NCBI GenBank assembly: GCA_016932715.1
Contig: JAFGCG010000006.1
Coordinates: 1 to 45,543, forward strand
Direction of reading: 5' to 3'
Source: Anaerolineales bacterium
Lineage (GTDB): Bacteria; Chloroflexota; Anaerolineae; Anaerolineales; Villigracilaceae
Length of the DNA stretch: 45,543 bases
Shown: one piece after another, positions 8,917 to 16,069 of the stretch
How the letters are laid out: the number at the start of each line of letters is the position of its first letter
Numbering within the stretch: position 1 is the stretch's first letter
Made by a program: the position numbers and the translations under genes
Notes under the pieces: model-generated
The model's database searches: none
The model's input: only the letters and a program-made list of their open reading frames with translations
What the model was told of the DNA's origin: nothing

Positions 8917-9016
8917 TGTCACCCTGAGCGAAGCGGGCGTAAGCTGCCCTGCGCAGCGAAGGGTCTCGCCGCGGAACAGCAGGATTCTTCGGTCGCTTCG
9001 CTCCCTCAGAATGACA
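8917..9016. repeat. Dispersed repeat with TGTCA-CTGAG ends
   Basis: The element fills the gap between the CcmI-like gene and the cytochrome gene. Its ends are imperfect inverted repeats: TGTCACCCTGAG at 8917-8928 against CTCAGAATGACA at 9005-9016. Inside are GCGAAGCGGGCG and GGTCGCTTCGCT, which can form inner hairpins. This TGTCA..CTGAG..CTCAG..TGACA pattern recurs in many bacterial genomes as a non-coding repeat. It is transcribed as part of the ccm operon. Confidence 0.65.
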
Positions 9017-9022
9017 TTGATT

Positions 9023-9538
9023 TTATGTTAGCGATTTTCCACACGATGGACAGAAGCGATCTGTCACCATCACGGGTTTGCCGCACCTGGGACAAAAGCC
9101 AGCGGATTTGTTGGTACGGACCTTGCGGCGCGAGGAGATCAGCGCTTCGAGATCATCGTCGGAGACCTCCGGCTGCGCCTCGGCTGCATCGGCGCGGCGG
9201 GCGGCGATGGCTTTTTCCAGCCGGGCTTCCGTATCCTGTCCATCACTTCCATAGGGCGAGGGGGCGAATGAATCGATCTTCCGCAAAATATCGGCGCCTT
9301 TTTGCAGGAGGCTGGCGCGCTGCGCTGGATAATCCTCTTCGGGCACCTTGCCCAACTTGAAATCGAAATCGAGTTCCTGCAGCGAGTTGACCACGCGGTC
9401 ACGTTCCGCCATGAGCGCGGAGAACTCGTGCTCCTCTTCCGTGACGCGGCGGGCGCGGCGTTCCATGAAGGGCGCGTAGAGATACACCCCAACCAGAATC
9501 AGCACTGCCAGTGAAAAGAAAATCGCGGTGAGTTCCAT
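9023..9538 (-). CDS. CcmI-like membrane protein with C-terminal zinc ribbon
   Basis: This 171-residue protein starts with a membrane helix (4-24). A charged helical region follows with the pattern RDRVVNSLQELDFDFKLGKV and then PEEDY, which is typical of CcmI N-terminal segments that lie near CcmH. Instead of the TPR part of proteobacterial CcmI it ends in a zinc ribbon: CPRCG near 148 and CPSCG near 164. Zinc binding is inferred from the four Cys. The ATG follows AGAGGGTAC, and the gene begins 7 nt after the ccmG stop, so it is part of the ccm operon. Its most likely role is in apocytochrome handling, or as a membrane-anchored adaptor. The CcmI relation is by pattern and position only. Confidence 0.75.
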   Translation of the reverse strand: MELTAIFFSLAVLILVGVYLYAPFMERRARRVTEEEHEFSALMAERDRVVNSLQELDFDFKLGKVPEEDYPAQRASLLQKGADILRKIDSFAPSPYGSDGQDTEARLEKAIAARRADAAEAQPEVSDDDLEALISSRRKVRTNKSAGFCPRCGKPVMVTDRFCPSCGKSLT

Positions 9539-9545
9539 GTACCCT

Positions 9546-10118
9546 CTATTCGAGCAATGTGTCTATCTGGGCGCGAATTTGCTCAAGCGATGTGAAGGGC
9601 CCGATCTGGACATACTGCAGGACACCTTCCTTGTCGATGAAGTAGGTTTCCGGCACGCCTTTGATGCGGAAGTATTGTGAAATGCGTGTGGCGAGATCAG
9701 GACCGTTTGGATAGGTGACGCCAAACTTCTTGAGATAGACGCGTGCTTCCGGTTCCGTATCCACATAATCAGCGCCGAGGAAGAGGACCTCCCCGGTCGG
9801 TTCGTACTCGGTCCAGGCTTGTTGTAATTCGGCGGCTTCCTGCTCGCAGGGCTTGCACCAGGAAGCCCAGAAGTTGATGACGACCACTTTGCCGCGCAAG
9901 TCGTCAAACTGGATTTCGCTTTTGCCATCCAGTTCATAACCGCTGTACAGGGGTAATGTGAAATTATCGATGGCTTGTCCCGGCTGGACGGTGCCCTGCT
10001 GGGCGCGCCTGAGCCCAAGCGCGACGATGGCAAGCAAGCCGACTAAAAATACCCAGATGATGATCTGTGCCCAGAGGGGGACACCGCGGCGCGGGGCAGG
10101 GGGGGATGTGTCTGTCAT
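9546..10118 (-). CDS. ccmG: Membrane-anchored thioredoxin-like CcmG/TlpA
   Basis: This protein keeps apocytochrome haem-site cysteines reduced outside the membrane. I choose the ATG at 10118, behind GGGAGAAATC. The frame extends to 10160 only through a hairpin repeat. The 190-residue product has a membrane anchor (about 14-36) and a TlpA/redoxin fold with active site WCKPC (Cys88, Cys91). The GVPETYFIDKEG stretch contains the cis-Pro typical of the fold. It lies between ccmH and the CcmI-like gene. It probably works with CcmH, which has its own CPVC pair. Confidence 0.9.
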   Translation of the reverse strand: MTDTSPPAPRRGVPLWAQIIIWVFLVGLLAIVALGLRRAQQGTVQPGQAIDNFTLPLYSGYELDGKSEIQFDDLRGKVVVINFWASWCKPCEQEAAELQQAWTEYEPTGEVLFLGADYVDTEPEARVYLKKFGVTYPNGPDLATRISQYFRIKGVPETYFIDKEGVLQYVQIGPFTSLEQIRAQIDTLLE

Positions 10119-10131
10119 GATTTCTCCCAAA

Positions 10132-10164
10132 AATCTTGCGAAGGCTTCGAACCTTCGCAAGATT
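10132..10164. repeat. Hairpin repeat with CTTGCGAAG core
   Basis: A perfect 13-bp stem (AATCTTGCGAAGG at 10132-10144, CCTTCGCAAGATT at 10152-10164) encloses a 7-nt loop. It fills the gap between ccmH and ccmG. The same core, CTTGCGAAG/CTTCGCAAG, recurs at 41212-41236 before an unrelated gene, so this is a dispersed hairpin, not a gene-specific regulator. There is no U-tract after it on the minus strand that would make it a strong terminator. Confidence 0.7.
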
Positions 10165-10166
10165 GG

Positions 10167-10649
10167 TTATTTCTGCTTTCTTAATTCTTCTTCCAATTTT
10201 GCAATATATGGATCCTGCTCCGGCTCAGGCGGCGCGTCGGCCGCGCCGGCTTCCGTTATGGAGGGCTTCATCCACATCCGAAAACCGCGGAAGAGCATGA
10301 ACGCGCCGAGCAGGATCGCCACCGCAGGGACCAGATATGTGGCCAGCCGATTGGGCGGCTCTGCCAATACACGCGCGCCGTAATGTTCGACGAAATATTG
10401 TTCGATCTCTTCTTCGCTCCTGCCTTCCGCCAGCATTGAGCGGATCAGGTCCCGCCACTGGCGGCACGCCTCGGTGGGACAGACATCCAGTGGCGTGCTC
10501 TCACAGACCGGACAATAGAGCTGCTTGGCGATGCGATTGACCTCGTCATCTGTAGGAGTGGGTCCCTGGGCAGAAACGGGGATCGTCCAGAACCCAGCCA
10601 GAACGAGAGTGAGAAGTACAAAGTAAAAAATAGTACGTGATGATCCCAT
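10167..10649 (-). CDS. ccmH: Cytochrome c maturation protein CcmH
   Basis: CcmH holds and reduces apocytochrome for haem ligation. The start is the ATG at 10649 behind CAGGGAAAC; upstream in-frame codons run into ccmF. The 160-residue product has a signal or anchor helix (6-24), the three-helix CcmH domain with the redox pair CPVC (46-49), and a membrane helix (about 103-122). Two extra cysteines (57 and 62, in DVCPTEAC) sit close to the redox pair; similar extra Cys may bind metal or form a second disulfide. The signal-peptide codons 6-17 overlap a 7-bp tandem repeat (10601-10635). A CcmH next to a CxxxY-type CcmE deserves notice, because the CxxxY form is often described from systems lacking CcmH. 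Confidence 0.88.
   Translation of the reverse strand: MGSSRTIFYFVLLTLVLAGFWTIPVSAQGPTPTDDEVNRIAKQLYCPVCESTPLDVCPTEACRQWRDLIRSMLAEGRSEEEIEQYFVEHYGARVLAEPPNRLATYLVPAVAILLGAFMLFRGFRMWMKPSITEAGAADAPPEPEQDPYIAKLEEELRKQK
10601..10635. repeat. Heptamer repeat inside the ccmH signal-peptide codons
   Basis: Units AGTGAGA, AGTACAA, AGTAAAA and AATAGTA follow at 7-bp intervals. The pyrimidine strand is the coding strand of ccmH here, and it encodes the Phe/Leu/Thr-rich part of its signal sequence. The unit is related to the array at 165-199 and to the tracts in the LysM lipoprotein, thiB and thiP genes. Confidence 0.55.
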
Positions 10650-10677
10650 TTTGTTTCCCTGGTTACATTCTACACCA

Positions 10678-12741
10678 CTAGTCTGCCGCGCTGGTCTGCT
10701 GCTGGACGCGTGCTTCGGCTTTGAACGCGGCGCGTTCCCGTTCCTTTTCAGGCCAGGCAGCGATGATGATGCCAGCCAGGAACAGGAGACTTCCCAGCCA
10801 GAGCCAGTTGACCAGTGGATTGACATATATCTTGAATGTCGCACCCGCTGCGGTGGCGGGTTCCCAATCCACCAGCAGGACGTACAGGTCGTCTCTCATG
10901 GTCGAGCGCTGACCGGGAATAGTCATGTTCTGTTGTGAGTCATAGTAATAGTCAATGCGCGGGGCAAGCTGACCCAGATACTCGCCATCCTCATAGACAT
11001 CCAGGACTGCCCGGCGGTAGTTGACGCCGCTGGGCAGGTCATCCCATTGGGCGATCTCTCTATACGTTAATTCATAATTTCTAAGTGAAATCGTCTCGCC
11101 TTGTCCAAGTGTTCCCTGGGTTTCCACTTGGAAAGTCTCAATGCCTATGATCCCGATCGCCATCAGCATCATGCTGATGTGGATGATGTAGCCGCCATAG
11201 CGACGGCGGTCGCGCCCGGTCAGATTCCAGAACGCGGTGAAAATATTCTCGCCCTGGCTGCGCTGACGGGCGTAGGCGCCGCGCCAGTATTCATAGATTG
11301 TCACGAAGATCACCAGCGCCACGAGGAAGAAGCCGATCAGCGCGCCGATCTTTTGGGTATAAGTGGCGAAAAGTACGGCAGTAACGACGACTGCCCCAAC
11401 GATGGGCTTCCAGATTGCACGTCCTAAGGTTTTGACTGTGGAACGTCCCCAGGCGGAAAGGGGAGCAATGCCCATCAGCATCATCAAGGTTGCGAAGAGG
11501 GGCGAGGTGGCGCGCTCATAGAACGGCGGACCCACAGTTACTTTTTGACCTGAAAATAATTCCGATATGAGCGGGAAGATCACGCCCCAGAAACAGACAA
11601 CCAGGATGCTCATGAACAGAAGATTGTTCAGCAGGAACAGGGCTTCGCGTGAAAGCAGGGAAGTCATCTCTGTTTCCGACTTCAAGCTGCCCCAGCGGTA
11701 GATGATCAGGGCGATCGAGCTGATGAGCGTAAACCCGATGAACGCAAAGAACAAAGGTCCGATGGCGCTTTGCGCAAAGGCGTGGACGGAGGATAATACC
11801 CCTGACCGTGTCAGGAATGTACCGAAGATGACGAGGTCGTACGTCAGGATGATCAGGATCATATTCCACTGCTTGAGCATGCCGCGCTTTTCCTGGATCA
11901 TCACGGAATGTAAAAAGGCGGTGCCTGTCAGCCAGGGCATGAAGGCTGCGATCTCCACCGGGTCCCAGCCCCAGTAGCCGCCCCAGCCGAGAACGTCGTA
12001 CGCCCAGCGTCCGCCAAGCACCAGACCGAAGGAGAGGAAGAGCCAGGCCCACAGCGTCCAGCGGCGGGTCAGGCGGATCCAGCGGTCGTCGGTGCGGCCC
12101 GTGATCAGCGCCGCGATCGCGAAGGCATATGGGATGACGAACGACACGAAGCCAAGATAAAGCATCGGGGGATGGATGATCATGCCCGGGTGGCGCAGGA
12201 GCGGATTCAATCCCTGCCCATTCTCCGGGGTGAAAAGGATGCTGTTCGCCGGTTTCAAGTTATAGGACTTGACCCCGTCGAAGGTTTGATAGAACTGCGC
12301 GAACGGATTCTCGAAGAAGACATTCATGCCGATGAAGAACGCCATCGTCACACAGGCAACGACGATCACCCACGGCAGGAACTCGCGGTCGCGGTCCCAT
12401 TTGCGCAGGGTGACCAGGGAGGCAAAGGCCGACATCAGCCAGGACCAGAAGAGCAGCGAGCCAGCCTGTCCGCCCCACCAGGCTGTGATCTTCAGGTAGG
12501 TGGGCATGGAGCGGCTGGTCACTTCGTAAACAAACTGCACTTCGTAGTGATCGTTGATCAATAAATAAATGAGTGCACCGGCTGTCAGGGTAAGCAGGGG
12601 CCAGGTCAGCAGCATGGCGCGGCGCGCGCTTTCCACCATGGCAGGGATCTGCCTGCGGTCCCCGTAGATGGCAGCAAAGACGCTGTAAAGCGTTACCAAA
12701 AATGTTATGACTAAAACACCGTAGCCAAAGTTAGCGATCAT
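10678..12741 (-). CDS. ccmF: Cytochrome c haem lyase subunit CcmF
   Basis: CcmF joins haem from CcmE to the Cys pair of apocytochrome c on the outer face of the membrane. I start at the ATG at 12741 behind AAGGAAATCTCG, giving 687 residues; the frame upstream reads through repeat DNA. The protein has about 14-15 membrane helices. It carries the Trp-rich motif GWGGYWGWDPVEIAAFMPWL of the haem-handling family, and candidate haem-ligand His in LLRHPGMIIHPPMLYLG and FLHSV. The C-terminal soluble loop (TFQVETQGTLG onward) matches the usual CcmF layout. Length is normal. It lies between ccmE and ccmH, with 28 nt to ccmH. Confidence 0.94.
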   Translation of the reverse strand: MIANFGYGVLVITFLVTLYSVFAAIYGDRRQIPAMVESARRAMLLTWPLLTLTAGALIYLLINDHYEVQFVYEVTSRSMPTYLKITAWWGGQAGSLLFWSWLMSAFASLVTLRKWDRDREFLPWVIVVACVTMAFFIGMNVFFENPFAQFYQTFDGVKSYNLKPANSILFTPENGQGLNPLLRHPGMIIHPPMLYLGFVSFVIPYAFAIAALITGRTDDRWIRLTRRWTLWAWLFLSFGLVLGGRWAYDVLGWGGYWGWDPVEIAAFMPWLTGTAFLHSVMIQEKRGMLKQWNMILIILTYDLVIFGTFLTRSGVLSSVHAFAQSAIGPLFFAFIGFTLISSIALIIYRWGSLKSETEMTSLLSREALFLLNNLLFMSILVVCFWGVIFPLISELFSGQKVTVGPPFYERATSPLFATLMMLMGIAPLSAWGRSTVKTLGRAIWKPIVGAVVVTAVLFATYTQKIGALIGFFLVALVIFVTIYEYWRGAYARQRSQGENIFTAFWNLTGRDRRRYGGYIIHISMMLMAIGIIGIETFQVETQGTLGQGETISLRNYELTYREIAQWDDLPSGVNYRRAVLDVYEDGEYLGQLAPRIDYYYDSQQNMTIPGQRSTMRDDLYVLLVDWEPATAAGATFKIYVNPLVNWLWLGSLLFLAGIIIAAWPEKERERAAFKAEARVQQQTSAAD

Positions 12742-12751
12742 CGAGATTTCC

Positions 12752-12832
12752 TTATTGCTTATCGCGTATCGTCCATTGTATTTTGATAAGCGACACGCGA
12801 TACGCGATATGCCATACGTGCTACGCGAACTG
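12752..12832. repeat. Heptamer CGATACG array after the ccmE stop
   Basis: Five to six units of about CGATACG run from 12791 to 12832 (CGACACG, CGATACG, CGATATG, CCATACG, TGCTACG, CGAACTG) and end exactly at the ccmE stop codon (12833-12835, minus strand). An opposite-facing arm with TTATCGCGTATCG lies near 12757-12769, so the stretch can fold back on itself. It occupies the ccmE-ccmF gap. Confidence 0.7.
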
Positions 12833-13309
12833 CTATCCAGCCTGCTCGGGCACAGCCTCCTCGTAACGGGTTGGACATTTGAGCAGGAGTTCGTCCGCAT
12901 AAAAGATGCCATCTGCACCCAGGTGACCGGTCATGATCGCCTGTGCTTCGTTGCGCAGAAGATCGGGCTTGGGACCCACATAAACAACCTTCATGCGGGC
13001 GCGCGACGGATCCAGCACGGCCTGGTGCAGAACTTCCGCGAGGCCGCCTTCAGTTTCGATCGCGAGATTATCGGCAGGGACGTGAGCGACCTCGAAGCTC
13101 AGAGTCAGGCTCTGAGGGTCGTACTGGATCGAGTCGCCGATCACCGCGCCGGACACACGCAGGTTTTCATCCACCATCTCAGGTCCTTTGGCATTCAGTT
13201 CATCGATGGTTAGAAAGTATTCCGCGCTGGCTGCTGTAGCTGTCCAAATTAAAAAGACGACCGCCCCAAGAATGAGTACGCCGCCAATCACAAACTTATT
13301 GATCCTCAC
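12833..13309 (-). CDS. ccmE: Haem chaperone CcmE, CxxxY variant
   Basis: CcmE carries haem covalently from CcmC to CcmF. The best start is GTG at 13309, five nt after a perfect GGAGG. An in-frame TTG at 13345 would add 12 residues but lacks a ribosome site. The 158-residue product has a membrane anchor (about 5-22) and a beta-barrel OB fold. The haem-attachment site at the C-terminal end reads CPTRY (145-149), where the familiar proteobacterial protein has His in HxxxY. CxxxY forms are known from archaea and Desulfovibrio and attach haem through Cys. This is the first gene of the ccm operon. Its stop touches a heptamer array. Confidence 0.88.
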   Translation of the reverse strand: MRINKFVIGGVLILGAVVFLIWTATAASAEYFLTIDELNAKGPEMVDENLRVSGAVIGDSIQYDPQSLTLSFEVAHVPADNLAIETEGGLAEVLHQAVLDPSRARMKVVYVGPKPDLLRNEAQAIMTGHLGADGIFYADELLLKCPTRYEEAVPEQAG

Positions 13310-13532
13310 ATTTACCTCCGATGTCGAATGAGACAAAAATCGCAAAAGTTATGCCTGTTTATTTTACATGTGGAGATTAATGTGGACTGAGAAGGGGGGA
13401 GATGAATGTCACAAAATCACCCTGAAATTATCCTTTTTGTAAGGTTTGTTGAGCTTTGGCATGTTTTTAAAAGCATTGTTGCATAGGGCTGCCTCGAAGG
13501 GTAATGCTATCAAGATCCCGTTTCGTTCATGA

Positions 13533-13901
13533 CTACGGCATCACAAGAAGAAGAGTGAGCATATTGCAAGTACAAAACATGAATGTTCCAAGCACAATGG
13601 AGATGCTGGCTGCTGTTTTGTTTTCTCCCCGCCTCAGGCTCACAATGCCGAGAACACCACCTGTTATCCCAACACCTAAGCCGCAATATCCGGCAGCGGT
13701 GAACTCTTCAGTCGGATAATCCATGATGTCGAGCCCGCCACCAACCAGCAAAATATAGAAAAAGAGCAACAGTGAGCCCAAAGAAATGACAGCACCGGAG
13801 ATGCCAAGAATGAGTCCGATGATGCCGAGCTTGGGCTTTGAACTGGCGGAAACCGATTCCGCATCATGTATTTCCTGTGAAACCTTGTTTTGACTATCCA
13901 T
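13533..13901 (-). CDS. Small DUF4190-like membrane protein
   Basis: The 122-residue protein begins with a soluble polar segment (about 1-22). Three hydrophobic segments follow (about 25-50, 68-90 and 96-118) with small-residue patterns such as GIIGLILGISGAVISLGSLL and GLGVGITGGVLGIVSLRRGE. This resembles DUF4190-type small membrane proteins. Two Cys (FCTCN) lie in the last helix. The ATG follows AGGAAGAACAAC. It stands after a terminator that ends the aldo/keto reductase gene, and before the ccm operon on the same strand. About 220 nt (13310-13532) between it and ccmE hold no gene and no convincing site. No function can be assigned. Confidence 0.75.
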   Translation of the reverse strand: MDSQNKVSQEIHDAESVSASSKPKLGIIGLILGISGAVISLGSLLLFFYILLVGGGLDIMDYPTEEFTAAGYCGLGVGITGGVLGIVSLRRGENKTAASISIVLGTFMFCTCNMLTLLLVMP

Positions 13902-13940
13902 GTTGTTCTTCCTGTGTGAATTGCTCCCTGGTGAGTGCAG

Positions 13941-13976
13941 AAAACAGAAGCCTTCAGGAACTTCCTGAAGGCTTCC
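13941..13976 (-). terminator. Terminator after the aldo/keto reductase gene
   Basis: A 13-bp perfect stem (GAAGCCTTCAGGA at 13947-13959, its complement at 13963-13975, 3-nt loop) is followed on the minus strand by TGTTTTC. It lies between the reductase stop at 13990 and the next gene, and fits an intrinsic terminator with a short U-tract. Confidence 0.75.
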
Positions 13977-13989
13977 AAACTATCTAAAA

Positions 13990-14973
13990 CTAATCTTCGT
14001 CTTTTTCCTGCTGCTCGCCAAAGATGTCTTCGATCCGTTCCATGATCTCGGGTGTAAGTTTTGGCGCGACCTCACTCGCTTTCATATTTTCACGCACCTG
14101 TTCCGCGCGGCTGGCGCCTGTGATGACCGTGCTCACCAACGGGTTCTTCAAACACCAGGCCAAGGCCAGTTGTGAGAGCGTGCAGCCCAATTCCTTCGCA
14201 ATCGGCTCGAGCACCTGGACTCTTGCAAGTTTCTCCTGGTCGGTGAGATGTTTGTGCAGCCAGTCATATCCTTCGAGGGCGCCGCGGCTGTCGGCTGGGA
14301 TGCCCTGGCTGTATTTACCCGTCAGCAAACCCGAAGCCAGCGGACTCCAGGTGGTGGTGCCGTAGCCATGATCTTTATAAACTCGCTCATATTCCTTTGA
14401 AAAGCGATGCCGTTCGAATAAGTTGTAGACAGGTTGTTCGGTCACGGGCTTGTGCAGATGATGGCGTTCTGCGATTTCAATGGCAGCAACGATCTCTGCC
14501 GCCGCCCATTCGGACGTGCCCCAATACATGGCTTTGCCCCATTCGATGATGTTGTGCATTGCCCAAACAGTCTCCTCGATGGGCGTGGTCGGGTCCGGGC
14601 GATGACAGTAGATCAGGTCCACATAGTCGAGCTGCAGGCGCTGGAGCGACCCGTTGATCCCTTCGATGAGTCGTTTGCGGTTGAGGGTGTTCTCCTCGTT
14701 CACACCCTCCTCGATCCCCCAGTAGAATTTCGTCGAGACGAGATAACTGCTGCGCCGCCAGCCCAGCTGCTTGAGCGCCGCGCCCATCACTTCCTCCGAT
14801 TTGCCGCCTGCGTACACTTCGGCGTTATCGAAGAAGTTTACGCCGGCCTCATACGCCGCGGACATCATCTCCACCGCAGCTTTTACATCCGCCTGATTAT
14901 GAAAGGTAACCCAGGAACCAAACGATAACTCGCTGAGGCGAATCCCCGTCTTTCCTAAATGGCGATACTCCAT
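13990..14973 (-). CDS. Aldo/keto reductase, Kv-beta-like subfamily
   Basis: This is an NADPH-dependent oxidoreductase with a TIM barrel. The 327-residue length is normal. The catalytic tetrad is present: Asp49 and Tyr54 in FFDNAEVY, Lys82 in STKFYWG and His124 in IYCHRPD. The opening [20 protein letters not shown] and the block [16 protein letters not shown] are typical of the voltage-gated K-channel beta-like subfamily. The true substrate is unknown; such enzymes reduce small aldehydes and ketones. The ATG follows GGAGGAG. It is divergent from the LysM lipoprotein gene, and the two share a 41-nt intergenic space with an ATTATAAT palindrome. Confidence 0.93.
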   Translation of the reverse strand: MEYRHLGKTGIRLSELSFGSWVTFHNQADVKAAVEMMSAAYEAGVNFFDNAEVYAGGKSEEVMGAALKQLGWRRSSYLVSTKFYWGIEEGVNEENTLNRKRLIEGINGSLQRLQLDYVDLIYCHRPDPTTPIEETVWAMHNIIEWGKAMYWGTSEWAAAEIVAAIEIAERHHLHKPVTEQPVYNLFERHRFSKEYERVYKDHGYGTTTWSPLASGLLTGKYSQGIPADSRGALEGYDWLHKHLTDQEKLARVQVLEPIAKELGCTLSQLALAWCLKNPLVSTVITGASRAEQVRENMKASEVAPKLTPEIMERIEDIFGEQQEKDED

Positions 14974-15000
14974 GTCTCCTCCAGTTGGTGTTTTGATGCA

Positions 15001-15008
15001 ATTATAAT
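15001..15008. promoter_or_regulatory. Shared divergent -10 element
   Basis: The palindrome ATTATAAT offers TATAAT on both strands. On the plus strand only 6 nt separate it from the LysM-lipoprotein ATG at 15015, so transcription would start at or beside the start codon and give a leaderless message. On the minus strand it leaves room for a leader with the GGAGGAG ribosome site of the reductase gene. No good -35 box is visible on either side. Confidence 0.5.
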
Positions 15009-15014
15009 CGTCTC

Positions 15015-15974
15015 ATGCACCGAACCCTACTTACTTCTTCCCTGACCCTTCTTTCCTCTTTCTTCTTGCTTCTCACTTCATGCACCTCCCAAGGGATCGA
15101 CTCTGCGCCTTTGCCTTCCACCCTCATCCCATTCGTCACCTCCACCCGGAGTCCGACGATGCAGACTCCCGAGGGCCTGGTCGCCGCGGAAACGCCTCTC
15201 CCCAGCCCGACGCCTTTCACCTACACCGTCCGACAGGGCGATACGATCAGCAGTATTGCCCTCCAATTCGGCGTCTCGATGGATGACTTGCAGGCTGCGA
15301 ATCCGGAAATCTCACCCAACAGCATGTCCATTGGACAGGTGATCAGAATCCCAAGCAACCCCGAGAATCCCTCCGGCGAATCGACGCCGACTCCTGTGCC
15401 GTTCACCATCCAACAGATCGAGTGCTATCCCACTGCGGAACAAGGCATGTGGTGCTTCGTGCTGGTCCACAACGATTTTCCGGACTTCCTGGAAAATCTC
15501 AGCGCGCAGGTGACATTGGTGGACTCGAGCAATAGGACCCTCGCGAGTCAAACTGCATTGCTGCCTTTGAACGTTCTGTCCCCAAATACTTCCTTGCCCT
15601 TGGCTGTATTTTTCCCTCCGGCGATCCCGTTTGATGCGAAGCCGCAGGTGCAGGTGCTGACGGCGATCCGCCTGCTGCCGGATGATGAACGCTATCTGCG
15701 GGCAGCGGTCAATAACACGCTTGCCCAGGTCAATGCGGAGGGGCGCAGCGCGCGGCTCACCGGGCAGGTATTGCTGCCAGGCGACTCAAAGGCGGCGCGC
15801 CGGGTCTGGGTCACGGGAACCGCGTACGACGGGGCGGGCCGCGTGGTCGGCGTCCGCAGATGGGAATGGGAGGCGGGTCTCGCCGCGGGGGGGAGTCTGC
15901 CGTTTGAGTTTATGGTCTCCAGTCTGGGAGGGGAGATCGAGCGGGTTGAGTTTGCCGTGGAAGCAAGACCGTAG
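15015..15974 (+). CDS. LysM-domain lipoprotein
   Basis: The 319-residue product has a lipoprotein signal ending LLTSC (Cys23) and a short Thr/Pro spacer. One LysM domain follows (about 69-113, YTVRQGDTISSIALQFGVS) that should bind peptidoglycan or chitin-like glycans. The remaining 200 residues form a beta-rich domain of the kind predicted to be an Ig-like or FxLYD fold (for example LSAQVTLVDSSNRTLASQTA). Signal-peptide codons coincide with a 7-bp tandem repeat at 15027-15082. There is no ribosome site before the ATG, and the -10 box is only 6 nt away, so it may be leaderless. It is convergent with the solute-binding-protein gene across an extended hairpin. Confidence 0.82.
   Translation: MHRTLLTSSLTLLSSFFLLLTSCTSQGIDSAPLPSTLIPFVTSTRSPTMQTPEGLVAAETPLPSPTPFTYTVRQGDTISSIALQFGVSMDDLQAANPEISPNSMSIGQVIRIPSNPENPSGESTPTPVPFTIQQIECYPTAEQGMWCFVLVHNDFPDFLENLSAQVTLVDSSNRTLASQTALLPLNVLSPNTSLPLAVFFPPAIPFDAKPQVQVLTAIRLLPDDERYLRAAVNNTLAQVNAEGRSARLTGQVLLPGDSKAARRVWVTGTAYDGAGRVVGVRRWEWEAGLAAGGSLPFEFMVSSLGGEIERVEFAVEARP
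15027..15082. repeat. Heptamer tract encoding a lipoprotein signal peptide
   Basis: Eight consecutive 7-bp units (CTACTTA, CTTCTTC, CCTGACC, CTTCTTT, CCTCTTT, CTTCTTG, CTTCTCA, CTTCATG) cover the hydrophobic core of the LysM lipoprotein signal. Because 7 is not a multiple of 3, all three frames are used in turn. CTTCTTA contains no stop in any frame on this strand and gives Leu, Ser, Phe and Thr. Ordinary Leu/Ser codon bias could explain part of this. Confidence 0.55.
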
Positions 15975-16069
15975 CCCCGCCCCACCCGCCCTTGCGGGCA
16001 CCCTCCCCAAATTCGAAGTCAATTCTTTGAACTTTTCAGTACGAATTTGGGGAGGGACGGGGAGGGGCT
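15972..16069. repeat. Long palindromic element between convergent genes
   Basis: An outer pair TAGCCCC/GGGGCTA marks the ends. Next to it is a small hairpin (GCCCTTGCGGGC). A long perfect stem of about 15 bp pairs CCCTCCCCAAATTCG with CGAATTTGGGGAGGG around a loop of about 25 nt. It starts at the stop of the LysM lipoprotein gene and ends at the stop of the solute-binding-protein gene. It could serve as a bidirectional terminator, though it lacks U-tracts. Confidence 0.75.

Noticed and set aside
10132..10164. Terminator inside the ccm operon
   Set aside because: The hairpin is strong but has no U-tract, and a second copy before an unrelated gene suggests a dispersed repeat.
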